In this document: positions 21,428 through 29,602 of the stretch, piece by piece
How positions within the stretch are numbered: position 1 is the first letter of the stretch
Layout: each line of letters starts with the position of its first letter
Translations under genes and position numbers: made by a program
Source of the DNA: Elusimicrobiota bacterium
GTDB lineage: Bacteria; Elusimicrobiota; Elusimicrobia; UBA1565; UBA9628
DNA length: 55,801 nt
NCBI GenBank assembly: GCA_016234805.1
Contig: JACRNU010000095.1
Location: 1 to 55,801 of the forward strand
Direction of reading: 5' to 3'
Notes under the pieces: model-generated
Database searches by the model: none
The model's input: the letters and a program-made list of their open reading frames with translations, nothing else
What the model was told of the DNA's origin: nothing

Positions 21428-23446
21428 ATGGCTTACACTTTCATCCACATGGCGAAAGCCGTGGCGCATCCTACTAGAGTGAAGAAGAGAACGCTGTTTT
21501 TCGGGGTCCTCGCGCTGACGGCCGCGGCCGTCGGCGCGGTCATGGCGGCCCCCAGCCCCTCTCCCGACCTGGGCCTGCTCCAGGAGCAGAGCCGCATCAA
21601 GTCCGAGTCCGAGGCCAAGATCCAGCGGGACATCCTCGACCCCATCCTCGGCAAAGACAAGGCCACCGTGTTCGTGGACGTGGAGATGGAGGTCAAGACC
21701 GAGCGCGAGGAGGCCCAGCGCAAGGGCCTGGGCCTGGCCGAGCGTTACAAAGAGAAGATGGGCGCCAAGCAGGGCATGGGCGCGGACACCCTCTACGTCC
21801 TGCCCGGCGTGCCCAAGCCCAAGACCATCAGCCAGGGCTTGAACACGGACAAGCCGGAATCCCTCCTGGCCCGCCAGTCCGAGCAGACCAAGGGCATCGA
21901 AGAGGTGCGCTTCGCCCAGAAGCCCGTGTTCAAGAAGATGGAGGTGAAGGTCTTCCACGACGACACGGTGCTCAAGACCGACCCGGACAAGAAGCCCGTC
22001 CGGGATCGCATCGTCGAGGCCATGGGGCAGTACGAGCTCACCCCGGACCGCGTCTACTTCATGCCCATGAAGTACAACAAGGAGGCCGTGGCCAACGCGG
22101 TGGAGCGCTTCAAGAAGGACCTCACCAACCCCTGGGTCTGGCTGCCGCTCCTCTACGCTTTCCTGCTCCTGCTGCTGCTGCTGTTCCTGTTCGGACCTCT
22201 GGCCAAGTTCTTCCGGCAGTACGTCGCCGCCTTGAGGGAGAAGCCCGCGGCCGAGGTCAACGTCGAGTCCAAGATGGAAGCTCCGGAGGACAAGGGGAAA
22301 GAGGAAGAAGAGGGCTTGAATGAGGGCGCGCTCGACATCACGCTGCAGAGAAAGCCCCCCGAGGCGCCCCCGGAAGAGGATGAATCCATGAAAAAGTTCG
22401 AGCCCTTCTCCTACATCAACGAGGAGAACATCAAGAGGCTGGTCTACATGTTCCTGCTGAACAAGACCGACCCTTGGATGATCGCGGTCGTGACGAGCTA
22501 CCTGCGCCCCGAGTTCGCCCGGGCCCTGCTGACGGCGCTTCCGGTCGAGCTGCAGGCCAAGGTCGCCCTCGAGGCCCTGACCGTGCGGCAGGTCACGCGC
22601 GAGCAGGTCACGGCCATCGACGCGGACGTCAAGGAGAACGTGGACTTCGTGGTGGGCGGCATCGAGCGGCTCGTGTCCATGCTCGACGAGGCCGACGCCG
22701 CGACCCGCAACAACATCCTCAACTACCTCCGGAACGAAAAGCCCGGGCTCTACGAGAAGGTCCGCAAGTTCATCCTGACCTTCGACGACATCGTCGGCTT
22801 CTCCGACCGCGACGTGCAGACCATCGTGCGCGAGCTCAAGCCTGACAGCATGGCCAAGGCCCTCCAGAACGCGCCGCCCGAGCTGGTCAACAAGTTCTTC
22901 TCCAATATGTCCGCGGGCGCAGGCACCCTCTTGAGGGAGGCCATGGAGTACACCACGGGCATGACCCAGGACAAGATCGAGGAGGAGCGCTCCAAGATCA
23001 TCGAGGAGGTCAAGGCGCTCGACAAGCAGGGCAAGATCGCGGTCCGCGCCAAGGTCGATGAGAGCATGGGGTTCGAGGCGCTCCAGGAGGACCTCGCCTC
23101 CCGCGACCGCCGTGGTCCTTCCACCAAATCGGGCCCGGGCCCCGGGGCCGGGGCTCCTGCCGCGGCCCCCGCGCCGGCCGCGGACCCCGTCCAGGCGCAG
23201 AACTACTTCCAGGCCGGCGTTTCCTATCACGATGCGGGCCAGCTCGAGGCCGCGGTCCAATACCTCGAATACGCCCTGACCATGGACGCCTCCCTTTGGC
23301 AGGCCCATCAGTATCTGGGCGGCATCTTCTATCAGCTGGGGCGCACCGCCGAGGCCCTGACGCACTACGAGAGACTCTTGGAGCTCAATCCGGACCCGCA
23401 GATCCAGCAGTGGGTGGAGAGCTTCAAGTCCCAGGTGGGTAAATAA
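21428..23446 (+). CDS. FliF-FliG-TPR fusion protein (MS-ring/rotor)
   Basis: 672 residues. A TM helix (about 20-40) precedes a periplasmic domain with LDPILGKDKATVFVDVEMEVKTE and RDRIVEAMGQYELTPDRVYFMPM, which follow the pattern of the FliF/YscJ ring domain. A second TM helix lies at about 234-258, then an acidic linker. FliG middle and C-terminal domains occupy about 331-540, seen in LDEADAATRNNILNYLR, FDDIVGFSDRDVQTIVREL and NKFFSNMSAGAG. TPR units occupy about 588-671. In flagella FliF and FliG are separate proteins. By eye, the charged torque residues of E. coli FliG (K264, R281, D288, D289) align to Q, G, E and A. The N-terminal RBM domains of FliF are absent. It has no Shine-Dalgarno; an AT-rich TATATT lies 10 nt before the ATG. 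Confidence 0.85.
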   Translation: MAYTFIHMAKAVAHPTRVKKRTLFFGVLALTAAAVGAVMAAPSPSPDLGLLQEQSRIKSESEAKIQRDILDPILGKDKATVFVDVEMEVKTEREEAQRKGLGLAERYKEKMGAKQGMGADTLYVLPGVPKPKTISQGLNTDKPESLLARQSEQTKGIEEVRFAQKPVFKKMEVKVFHDDTVLKTDPDKKPVRDRIVEAMGQYELTPDRVYFMPMKYNKEAVANAVERFKKDLTNPWVWLPLLYAFLLLLLLLFLFGPLAKFFRQYVAALREKPAAEVNVESKMEAPEDKGKEEEEGLNEGALDITLQRKPPEAPPEEDESMKKFEPFSYINEENIKRLVYMFLLNKTDPWMIAVVTSYLRPEFARALLTALPVELQAKVALEALTVRQVTREQVTAIDADVKENVDFVVGGIERLVSMLDEADAATRNNILNYLRNEKPGLYEKVRKFILTFDDIVGFSDRDVQTIVRELKPDSMAKALQNAPPELVNKFFSNMSAGAGTLLREAMEYTTGMTQDKIEEERSKIIEEVKALDKQGKIAVRAKVDESMGFEALQEDLASRDRRGPSTKSGPGPGAGAPAAAPAPAADPVQAQNYFQAGVSYHDAGQLEAAVQYLEYALTMDASLWQAHQYLGGIFYQLGRTAEALTHYERLLELNPDPQIQQWVESFKSQVGK

Positions 23447-23448
23447 CC

Positions 23449-25539
23449 ATGGCCGACGAACGACAACCTGACCCAGACAGGCCGGTGCCGCCTCCGCTGC
23501 CGCCCTTTGCCGGGCGTCCGGGGCAGCCTCCGCCTCTTCCGGGAGGCCCGGCCTCGCTGCCTCCTTCCCTGCCGTCGAACCTGCCTCCCTTGCCAGGGGG
23601 AGCTCCCAAGCTCCCCGGAGGGCCGGGCCTGCCTCCCGGGTTTGGGGCCCCGCCTATGGGGGGGCCGCCGATGGGCGGGCAGGGCCCTCGGCCTCCGGCC
23701 TTGACCGGGCCGCTTCCGGGCGCGCCCAGGCCTCCGGCTCCGCCCTTCGGCGGCATGCCTCAGGCCCCGGCTGCTCCGGTCGCTCCCGTGCCTCCGGTCC
23801 AGGCGGCCAGGGCGCCGGACCCGGGCGCGGTGAAGGAGGAATACGAGAGGAAGCTGGCCGCGATGGAGAAGCGGCTCCAGGATGAGCGCGAGAAGGTCCT
23901 GATGGCCAACCTCAAGAGCCAGCAGGAGGCCGCGACCTCGGCCAAGGTCGAGGTGGCCATCAAGGAGCTCCAGGACAAGATCCGCCGCGACCGGCGCGAC
24001 CAGGAGCACGAGGAGCTCAAGCACAAGCTCGACAACCGGGTCCAGGAGCTCGAGACCCGGCTCGCGCAGGAGCGCGAGACCTGGCTCGTGACCCTCAAGA
24101 ACCAGATGGTCCAGCGGGAGACCCAGGACAAGGACTTCGAGTCCCAGTTCGCGGTGCGGCTGCAGGAGATGGAGCGCCGCTGGCTGGAGGAGAAGGCGCA
24201 CTGGCAGAAGACGGTCGGGGCCAAGGACGACGAGGTCAGGGTCCTGCGGAACCTGACCGAGAAGCTCAAGGGCGCCGAGGTGGAGTGGCAGAAGGTCCTC
24301 AACGAGAAGAAGGTCCTCGAGGAGCGCGTGGCCGACCTCTCGAAGGAGAGGGCGGAGAATCAGGTGAAGCTGGGCAAGGGCGCGGAAGCGGAGAAGGAAT
24401 CCTTCCAGCTGCGCGCCGAGCTCACCCTGGCGCGCCAGCAACTCTCCACGGTCTCGGACCGCCTCGAGCGCGACCTGCAGTCCATGCGCCAGTCCGCGCG
24501 GGAGCGCGAGGACAGGCTGGCTTATGAGGTGGACCGCCTCCAGCGCGAGCTCTCGGGCCTGGGCTCGAGGATGAGGCTCGAGCACGAGGCTGAGATCAAG
24601 AGGGTCAAGGACGCGGCGGACGCGGAACGGGACCAATATAAGGAAAAGGCCGACCGGGCGTCTTCCGACGTGGCCAAGCTCAAGGCCGTGCTGTCCGCGC
24701 TCGAGCGGCAGGCGGCCATGAGCCGCAGCCAGGTCATGGCCTTGCGCAAGCAGGCTTCGGAGTGGGAGAAGACGCAGGAGCACTACAAGGCCGAGTTCGT
24801 GGTCCTCCAGCGGCGGTGGGCAGACCGGGAGAGGGAGATCCGTTCCGAGGTCGAACACCAGCTTCAGAAGAACTTCTCCGTGGAGGCGGATAAGGCCCGG
24901 ATCGAGGCCGAAGAAAGACTCCGGAAGGAACTCTCGGGGCTCGCGGACAAGCTCGAGAGCCGCAGCCGGGAGGCCCTGCTCGAGAAGGAGAACGAGCTCG
25001 CATCCCTGCGCGCCAAGGTCTCGGAGCTAGAGGTCCAGAAGGCGGGGGAGCAAGAGGAGCGCCAGGCGGCCGAGGCGGCCCTGGAAGAGGAGAAGCGGCG
25101 CGCCGAGACGGCCCTGGAGCAATCCAAGCGGAATCTCCGCGAGGAGGGAACCAGGCTCGAGTCCGGCCTGCGCGACGCGCAGGAGGAGAACGGTGCGCTC
25201 AAGGCCGCTCTGGCCGAGCTGCGCAAGAAGTTCGAGACGGCGGAGGAGGCCCGGACGGACCTCGCCCTGGAGAAGTCCGAGTTCCAACGGCTCTCCATGG
25301 CCCAGGCCGCGGAGCTCAAGAACCTCCAGGACTCCTTCTTCAGCCTGCGCGGGCAGCTCGCCCGGGACGCCCAGATGGCGAAGGCTTTCGTGGATGAGAA
25401 GGAGCGGCTCGAGAAGCGCATCAAGGAGCTCGAGCGCGGAGGGTCCGTTCCTCCCATGCCGCCGCGGGCCCCCTCCGGCGAGAGGAACACGGCTTGCGCC
25501 TCCGGGGACGGCGGTCCTGAACCGCCAGAGGGCGCCTGA
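23449..25539 (+). CDS. Large coiled-coil protein with proline-rich N-terminus
   Basis: 696 residues. Residues 1-125 are Pro/Gly-rich (PPPLPPFAGRPG-type). Residues about 127-670 form nearly continuous heptad-rich coiled coil full of Glu, Lys, Arg and Leu. No signal peptide or TM helix, so cytoplasmic. The final 24 residues (APSGER...GDGGPEPP) come from a mobile coding repeat, so the native C-terminus was probably replaced or extended. The start lies 2 nt after the FliF-FliG stop and the end overlaps flbD (TGATG). In the place of FliH or a scaffold, it might link the rotor to cytoplasmic partners (inference). No specific family is recognised. Confidence 0.8.
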   Translation: MADERQPDPDRPVPPPLPPFAGRPGQPPPLPGGPASLPPSLPSNLPPLPGGAPKLPGGPGLPPGFGAPPMGGPPMGGQGPRPPALTGPLPGAPRPPAPPFGGMPQAPAAPVAPVPPVQAARAPDPGAVKEEYERKLAAMEKRLQDEREKVLMANLKSQQEAATSAKVEVAIKELQDKIRRDRRDQEHEELKHKLDNRVQELETRLAQERETWLVTLKNQMVQRETQDKDFESQFAVRLQEMERRWLEEKAHWQKTVGAKDDEVRVLRNLTEKLKGAEVEWQKVLNEKKVLEERVADLSKERAENQVKLGKGAEAEKESFQLRAELTLARQQLSTVSDRLERDLQSMRQSAREREDRLAYEVDRLQRELSGLGSRMRLEHEAEIKRVKDAADAERDQYKEKADRASSDVAKLKAVLSALERQAAMSRSQVMALRKQASEWEKTQEHYKAEFVVLQRRWADREREIRSEVEHQLQKNFSVEADKARIEAEERLRKELSGLADKLESRSREALLEKENELASLRAKVSELEVQKAGEQEERQAAEAALEEEKRRAETALEQSKRNLREEGTRLESGLRDAQEENGALKAALAELRKKFETAEEARTDLALEKSEFQRLSMAQAAELKNLQDSFFSLRGQLARDAQMAKAFVDEKERLEKRIKELERGGSVPPMPPRAPSGERNTACASGDGGPEPPEGA
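25468..25528 (+). repeat. Coding palindromic repeat, copy 1 (in the coiled-coil gene)
   Basis: Homologous to 32471-32531 (minus). The first 15 bases GCCCCCTCCGGCGAG, the 14 bases GGGGACGGCGGTCC and the final CCGCCAG are identical. It contains the hairpin GGCGGT-CCTGA-ACCGCC and is translated as APSGER...GDGGP. Confidence 0.85.
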
Positions 25540-25772
25540 TGGTGAAGCTTCATAAGCTCAACGGAGCCGAGATCGTGGTCAACGCCGAGCTCATCGAGTC
25601 CATCGAGCCCGGGCAGGGGGCGAGCTTGCTGTGCCTTGCGACCGGCAACAAGCTCATGGTCTGCGAGGGGACGGAGGAGGTCGTTCAAAAGGTGATAGAA
25701 TACCGCAGGAAAGTGAACGCCGAAGCGAAGACGATCAATCCCATCGCCGGATTCAAGAGGGAGAACGTTTAA
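25539..25772 (+). CDS. flbD: FlbD family protein
   Basis: 77 residues. LHKLNGAEIVVNAELIESIE, then LATGNKLMVCEGTEEVVQKVIEYRR, is the FlbD pattern (a small protein that in flagellated bacteria sits directly before motA). TGATG overlap with the coiled-coil gene; motA begins at the very next base after the stop. FlbD is cytoplasmic, of poorly defined role in motor assembly or gene order. Its presence ties this operon to flagellar ancestry. Length is normal. Confidence 0.85.
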   Translation: MVKLHKLNGAEIVVNAELIESIEPGQGASLLCLATGNKLMVCEGTEEVVQKVIEYRRKVNAEAKTINPIAGFKRENV

Positions 25773-26558
25773 ATGGACATAGCGACCGTGATGGGCATCA
25801 TCGTCTTCCTGGGCCTTGCCGTGACCGCCATTTTCATCCAGGAGGGCGTCAAGGGGTTCGTCCCGTTCTTGAACCTGGAGGCTCTGCTCCTGATCGCGGG
25901 CGGCACCTTCTGCTCGACCCTGGTGAACTATCCTTTGAAGGATATCGTGGGCCTGGGCAAGATCCTGCGCAAGGTCCTGCTCACCACCGGGGAGGAGACC
26001 GCGGACATCGTGGGCACCTTCGTGAGCCTTTCGCAGAAGGCCAAGAAGGAGGGCTTCCTCGCGCTCCAGTCCGACGTCACCGGCCTCAAGGACGACTTCA
26101 TGCGCCGGGGCATCCAGCTCGTCATCGACGGCGCCGACCAGGAGTTCATCCACTCCATGCTCGAGACCGAGATCGGCTTCATCCGCGAGCGACACAAGGG
26201 CGGGCAGGAGATCTTCAACGCCATGGGCACCTATGCCCCGGCGTTCGGCATCATCGGGACCATCCTGGCCATGATCCTGATGCTCTCGAGCATCTCCGAT
26301 GTGTCCGCGGTGCCGCGGCGCATGGCCCTGGCCCTGGCTTCCGCCTTCTACGGCCTGACCGCCGGCTACCTCGTCTTCCTCCCCATGGGCGGCAAGCTCA
26401 GGCGCCGCTCCGAGGAGGAGCTCCTCGTCAAGGAGATCGTCATCCGGGGCGTCCTGCTCCTGCAGAGCAACGCCACCCCGAGCGTGGTCGAGGCCAACCT
26501 CAAGGCTTACCTCGAGCCGGCCAAGAGGATCGCCGTGAAGGGGACCGCGGGAGCCTAG
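25773..26558 (+). CDS. motA: MotA-like stator subunit
   Basis: 261 residues with four TM helices: about 4-24, 33-51, 148-172 and 182-205. GTYAPAFGIIGTILAMI contains the conserved channel-lining PAFGIIGT motif, and LASAFYGLTAGYLVFLPMGGKLRRRS is the fourth helix with its basic exit. The cytoplasmic loop KAKKEGFLALQSDV...GIQLVIDGAD matches MotA rather than ExbB or TolQ. With the MotB product 4 nt downstream it would form a 5:2 ion channel driving the rotor. The coupling ion (H+ or Na+) cannot be read off. Confidence 0.92.
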   Translation: MDIATVMGIIVFLGLAVTAIFIQEGVKGFVPFLNLEALLLIAGGTFCSTLVNYPLKDIVGLGKILRKVLLTTGEETADIVGTFVSLSQKAKKEGFLALQSDVTGLKDDFMRRGIQLVIDGADQEFIHSMLETEIGFIRERHKGGQEIFNAMGTYAPAFGIIGTILAMILMLSSISDVSAVPRRMALALASAFYGLTAGYLVFLPMGGKLRRRSEEELLVKEIVIRGVLLLQSNATPSVVEANLKAYLEPAKRIAVKGTAGA

Positions 26559-26562
26559 ACCG

Positions 26563-27342
26563 ATGCCTCTTCGAGCTCCCAGGGGATTCATCGACGAGAC
26601 GGACCCCAAGGTCTGCCAGATCGGCCACCCGGCCCCCGCTTGGATGGTCAACTACGCGGACCTCATGACCGAGATGGTCTGTTTCTTCGTGATCCTGTAC
26701 GCTCTCTCGGCGGCCTTGAACAAGGACGTGCAGACGGCGGCCAAAGAGGCGAAGGAAAAGATGGAGAAGGAGAAGGTCGAAGGCGAGGTCAAGGTGGATC
26801 AGGACGGCATGCACTGGACCATCGAGGAGCAGAAAACGCAGGCGTTCTTCGCGAGCGGCTCCGCGGATCTGACCCCGCGCATGGAGGAGATCCTCGCCAA
26901 GGTCGTGGCGCCCGTTCTCAGGCCGCTGGCCCAGAAGCAGGACATCATCGTGGAGGGGCACACGGACAACCAGCGCATCTCCAACGACTACTTCGACTCC
27001 AACTGGGAACTCTCGACCGCCCGCGCCACGAACGTGGTGCGGACCCTTATCGACAGCCACCGGTTCCCGGCGAAGTTCATGGCTGCCATGGGCTACGGCG
27101 AGTTCCGGCCCGCCGCTCCCAACGATTCCCCCGAGAACCGCCAGAAGAACCGCAGGGTCGTCTTCTGGATCAAGAACATGCCGCTCAAGCCCGAGGAAGC
27201 CCCGCCGGCCAAGGAGGCCGGCCCCGGCAAGGCGGGAGAGCCCGCCCCGGTGCCGGCGCCTCCGGCGGAAACCGAACCGGCGCCGGCTCCGGGGGGCGAA
27301 GCCCCGGCTGAAGCGCCTCCCCTTGAGGAGTCACCGCAATGA
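26563..27342 (+). CDS. motB: MotB-like stator subunit with OmpA peptidoglycan-binding domain
   Basis: 259 residues. PAWMVNYADLMTEMVCFFVILYALS (about 25-49) is the MotB plug/TM signature, with the ion-carrying Asp at position 33. Unusually, Glu37 lies one turn after it. The OmpA-like domain (about 92-205) carries FASGSADLTP, GHTDNQRIS and NWELSTARA, then ENRQKNRRVVFWI, typical for anchoring to peptidoglycan. The Pro/Ala-rich tail (about 206-259) is not usual in MotB. Coupled to motA (4-nt gap) and to the lipoprotein gene (ATGA overlap). Confidence 0.92.
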   Translation: MPLRAPRGFIDETDPKVCQIGHPAPAWMVNYADLMTEMVCFFVILYALSAALNKDVQTAAKEAKEKMEKEKVEGEVKVDQDGMHWTIEEQKTQAFFASGSADLTPRMEEILAKVVAPVLRPLAQKQDIIVEGHTDNQRISNDYFDSNWELSTARATNVVRTLIDSHRFPAKFMAAMGYGEFRPAAPNDSPENRQKNRRVVFWIKNMPLKPEEAPPAKEAGPGKAGEPAPVPAPPAETEPAPAPGGEAPAEAPPLEESPQ

Positions 27343-28130
27343 ACGCCCATTCAGACGGCCGTCCGTCCCAGGCCCGGGAGATGGTCAGCCGCGCCGCCGG
27401 CCTGCTGTGCTGCTGCGCCGCGGCCGCGGCCTTGTGCGTTGTTTCGGCCGGCTGCTCCGGGATGAGGATGGGCCGCGGCGCCAAGAAGGTGGTCGCGGAG
27501 GATTTCGGCGAAGGCAGGGTCGTGGACATCTCGATCAACGAGAGGATCACCGGCAACCGCGAGATGCTCTTCATGTCCACGCCGAGGAAGACCCTCTTCC
27601 TCGAGGGCTACATCCAGGGCGTCATCACGGACTACCTCGACAACCCCGTGCAGGGCGTGGTGGTGCGCGCCGTGGCCGTGGGCGAGGGCGCCCAGAAGGA
27701 GGAGACCGGGGAACGCCGGTCGGGCTTCGCGGGCAGCTCCTTCGACCCCGGGGTGAGCGACACCAACGGCTTCTACCGCATCCGCTTCAGCCTTCCCCTC
27801 ATCAACAACCTGGTGGACGTCCGGGGCCGCATGCTCTACAGCCCCGGCTGGGAGCAGGAGCGGGACAACCTGGGCAAGGCCTACGAGCCCCAGCAGAAGC
27901 AGAGCCAGTTCCGCATCTACTACGAGCTCAAGCGGGCGCGCCTGACCTTCACCGAGGGCATCCGCAAGACGGTCGTGGCGCCCGTCACCAGCGCCATGGC
28001 GGGAGGCAAGGCCGCGCCTGTTCCCGGGGCGGGCCGGCCGTCCGTGGAGGCTCCCGGCGGGGGCGAGAAGCCGGCCGGCGAGGGCGGCGACGACGACCTC
28101 TTCAAGGGGTTCGGTTTCGGAGGACCCTGA
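27339..28130 (+). CDS. Lipoprotein with carboxypeptidase-regulatory-like fold
   Basis: 263 residues. A signal peptide with lipobox VSAGC (Cys about 43) predicts a lipoprotein. FLEGYIQGVITDYLDNPVQGVVVRAV...SDTNGFYRIRFSLPL is the pattern of carboxypeptidase-regulatory-like/CNA-B beta-sandwich domains. The tail is Pro/Gly-rich and acidic (DDDLFKGFGFGGP). Last gene of the motor operon, overlapping motB by ATGA. A cell-envelope bushing or outer-membrane connector for the stator is a reasonable guess, not shown by sequence. Confidence 0.7.
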   Translation: MNAHSDGRPSQAREMVSRAAGLLCCCAAAAALCVVSAGCSGMRMGRGAKKVVAEDFGEGRVVDISINERITGNREMLFMSTPRKTLFLEGYIQGVITDYLDNPVQGVVVRAVAVGEGAQKEETGERRSGFAGSSFDPGVSDTNGFYRIRFSLPLINNLVDVRGRMLYSPGWEQERDNLGKAYEPQQKQSQFRIYYELKRARLTFTEGIRKTVVAPVTSAMAGGKAAPVPGAGRPSVEAPGGGEKPAGEGGDDDLFKGFGFGGP

Positions 28131-28149
28131 CCGCGGCGGCCAGGAGGCC

Positions 28150-28485
28150 TTCCGTTGGCGTCGGGAAAGTAATAATATCGGTGTCTGGCTTGGCGAGTAC
28201 CTCAGGACCGAGGGGAAGGTCCCGGCCAAGCTGACCGACCTCATCCCGAAATATCTGGCCGACATCCCCACCGTGGAGCTCGTGGGCGCCCGCCACAAGG
28301 ACACGAGCGCGGTGCAGTACTACCCCGGCGACATCATCCGCGACGAGAGAATCGACGGGACCCGGCTCAGGGATTCGGGGAAGTGGGGCTACGTCTTCAC
28401 CGACAAGCAGGTCATCATCTTCGTGGACTGTACCCACCGGAACAGCAAGGGCACCCCCTGGTTCCAGGCTCGCGGGATATATTGA
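28150..28485 (+). pseudogene. Remnant of a type IV pilin-like gene
   Basis: The frame reads NNIGVWLGEYLRTEGKVPAKL, then LIPKYLADIPTVEL, KWGYVFTDK and finally VDCTHRNSKGTPWFQ before a stop at 28485. That is the middle and C-terminal layout of short type IV pilin/pseudopilins (alpha-helix end, PxxL..L.PKYL..IP, terminal VDCTH..KG..W). The N-terminal prepilin cleavage motif and hydrophobic helix are missing, and no ATG, GTG or TTG start exists in frame before GTG 28273. I read it as a 5'-truncated gene. Confidence 0.6.
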
Positions 28486-28501
28486 GAGTAAGGAAGGCCT
28501 G

Positions 28502-29602
28502 ATGAAGAAGGTCAGCCCCCCGGACGGATGCGTCCCCCCGCGGGGGGGACGCAGGCTCGGGGGACGCAAGATACGGGTCGCCGTGCTCTTCGGAGGCCAG
28601 TCCGCCGAGCACGAGGTCTCCCTGGCTTCGGCCAAGACCATCATGTCGGCCCTCGATCCGGCCCGCTATGAGGTCAGGCCGGTGCGCATCGACCGCAAGG
28701 GACGCTGGCTCCTAGAAGGCGGCTCTCCTGCTGCCGGGCTTCTCGATTTCGCCGGCATGGCATCGCGCGGCCGCGCCGGCCAGGGGCAGGGCGTGGACGT
28801 GGTCTTCCCGGTCCTGCACGGCCCCATGGGCGAGGACGGCACGGTCCAGGGGTTCCTGGAACTCTCCAGGGTGCCTTATGTCGGCTGCGGGGTCCTGGCG
28901 TCAGCCGTGGGCATGGATAAGGACGTGGCCAAGAGGCTGGCCCTCCAGGCCTGCGTCCCTGTCCTCCCCCATGTCCTCCTCCGGTCTCAGGCCGAGTTCC
29001 GGGCCAAAGAGAAGCTCCTGCGGGCCCTGAGGCTGCCGGTCTTTGTCAAGCCGGTATGCCTGGGCTCTTCGGTGGGGGTGCGCAAGGTGGGACGGTGGGG
29101 GGGACTCGCTTCCGCGGTGCGCCACGCCTTCCGGTTCGACACCAAGGTCATGGTGGAGCAGGGCGTGGACGGGCAGGAGATCTGCTGCGCGGTTCTGGGC
29201 AAGCCCGGGGACCTCGAGACCTCGGTCTGCGGCGAGGTCGTGGTTACGGGGAACCACGATTTCTTCGACTACGCCTCCAAGTACACGGACGCGGCAGGGC
29301 ACGACCTGCTCATCCCGGCCCGGCTTTCGGGTCCCGAGTCGGCCGTCATCCGGGACCTTGCGGCCCGGGTCTTCGAGGCCTTCGACGCCAGCGGCATGGC
29401 CCGCGTGGATTTCTTCATGGACCGGCGCTCCCGCAGAGCCTACTTCGGGGAGATCAACACCATCCCGGGGTTCACTGAGCAGAGCCTCTATCCGGCGCTG
29501 TTCCAGGCCAGCGGGTGGTCCATGGGCCGCATCCTCGACCGTCTCATCGCCCTGGCCCTGGAGCGGTCAAGCCGGCGTCAGGGCCTCAAGCTCTCCCCTT
29601 AA
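28502..29602 (+). CDS. ddl: D-alanine--D-alanine ligase
   Basis: 366 residues. ATP-grasp enzyme joining two D-Ala for peptidoglycan, consistent with alr and the PBP1A gene in the same window. RVAVLFGGQSAEHEVSLASA (about residues 24-43), FPVLHGPMGEDGTVQGFLE, VFVKPVCLGSSVGV and the ending GEINTIPGFTEQSLYPALF are diagnostic. An extra of about 19 residues (VSPPDGC...LGGR) separates MKK from KIRVAVLFGG. Removing it gives the canonical start MKKIRVAVLFGG, so the palindromic element appears to have been inserted in frame. An AAGGAAGG site precedes the ATG. The stop overlaps that of the convergent TPR gene. Confidence 0.93.
   Translation: MKKVSPPDGCVPPRGGRRLGGRKIRVAVLFGGQSAEHEVSLASAKTIMSALDPARYEVRPVRIDRKGRWLLEGGSPAAGLLDFAGMASRGRAGQGQGVDVVFPVLHGPMGEDGTVQGFLELSRVPYVGCGVLASAVGMDKDVAKRLALQACVPVLPHVLLRSQAEFRAKEKLLRALRLPVFVKPVCLGSSVGVRKVGRWGGLASAVRHAFRFDTKVMVEQGVDGQEICCAVLGKPGDLETSVCGEVVVTGNHDFFDYASKYTDAAGHDLLIPARLSGPESAVIRDLAARVFEAFDASGMARVDFFMDRRSRRAYFGEINTIPGFTEQSLYPALFQASGWSMGRILDRLIALALERSSRRQGLKLSP
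28511..28567 (+). repeat. Palindromic insert at the start of ddl
   Basis: GCGTCCCCCC (28530-28539) and GGGGGGACGC (28543-28552) form a perfect 10-bp stem with a 3-nt loop, followed by CTCGGGGGACGC. The insertion sits between codons 3 and about 23 without breaking the frame. Confidence 0.7.

Noticed and set aside
27181-27342. Pro/Ala-rich tail of MotB as another coding palindromic element
   Set aside because: It lacks the shared blocks of the repeats at 25468 and 32471 and has no long hairpin. It looks like an ordinary low-complexity tail.
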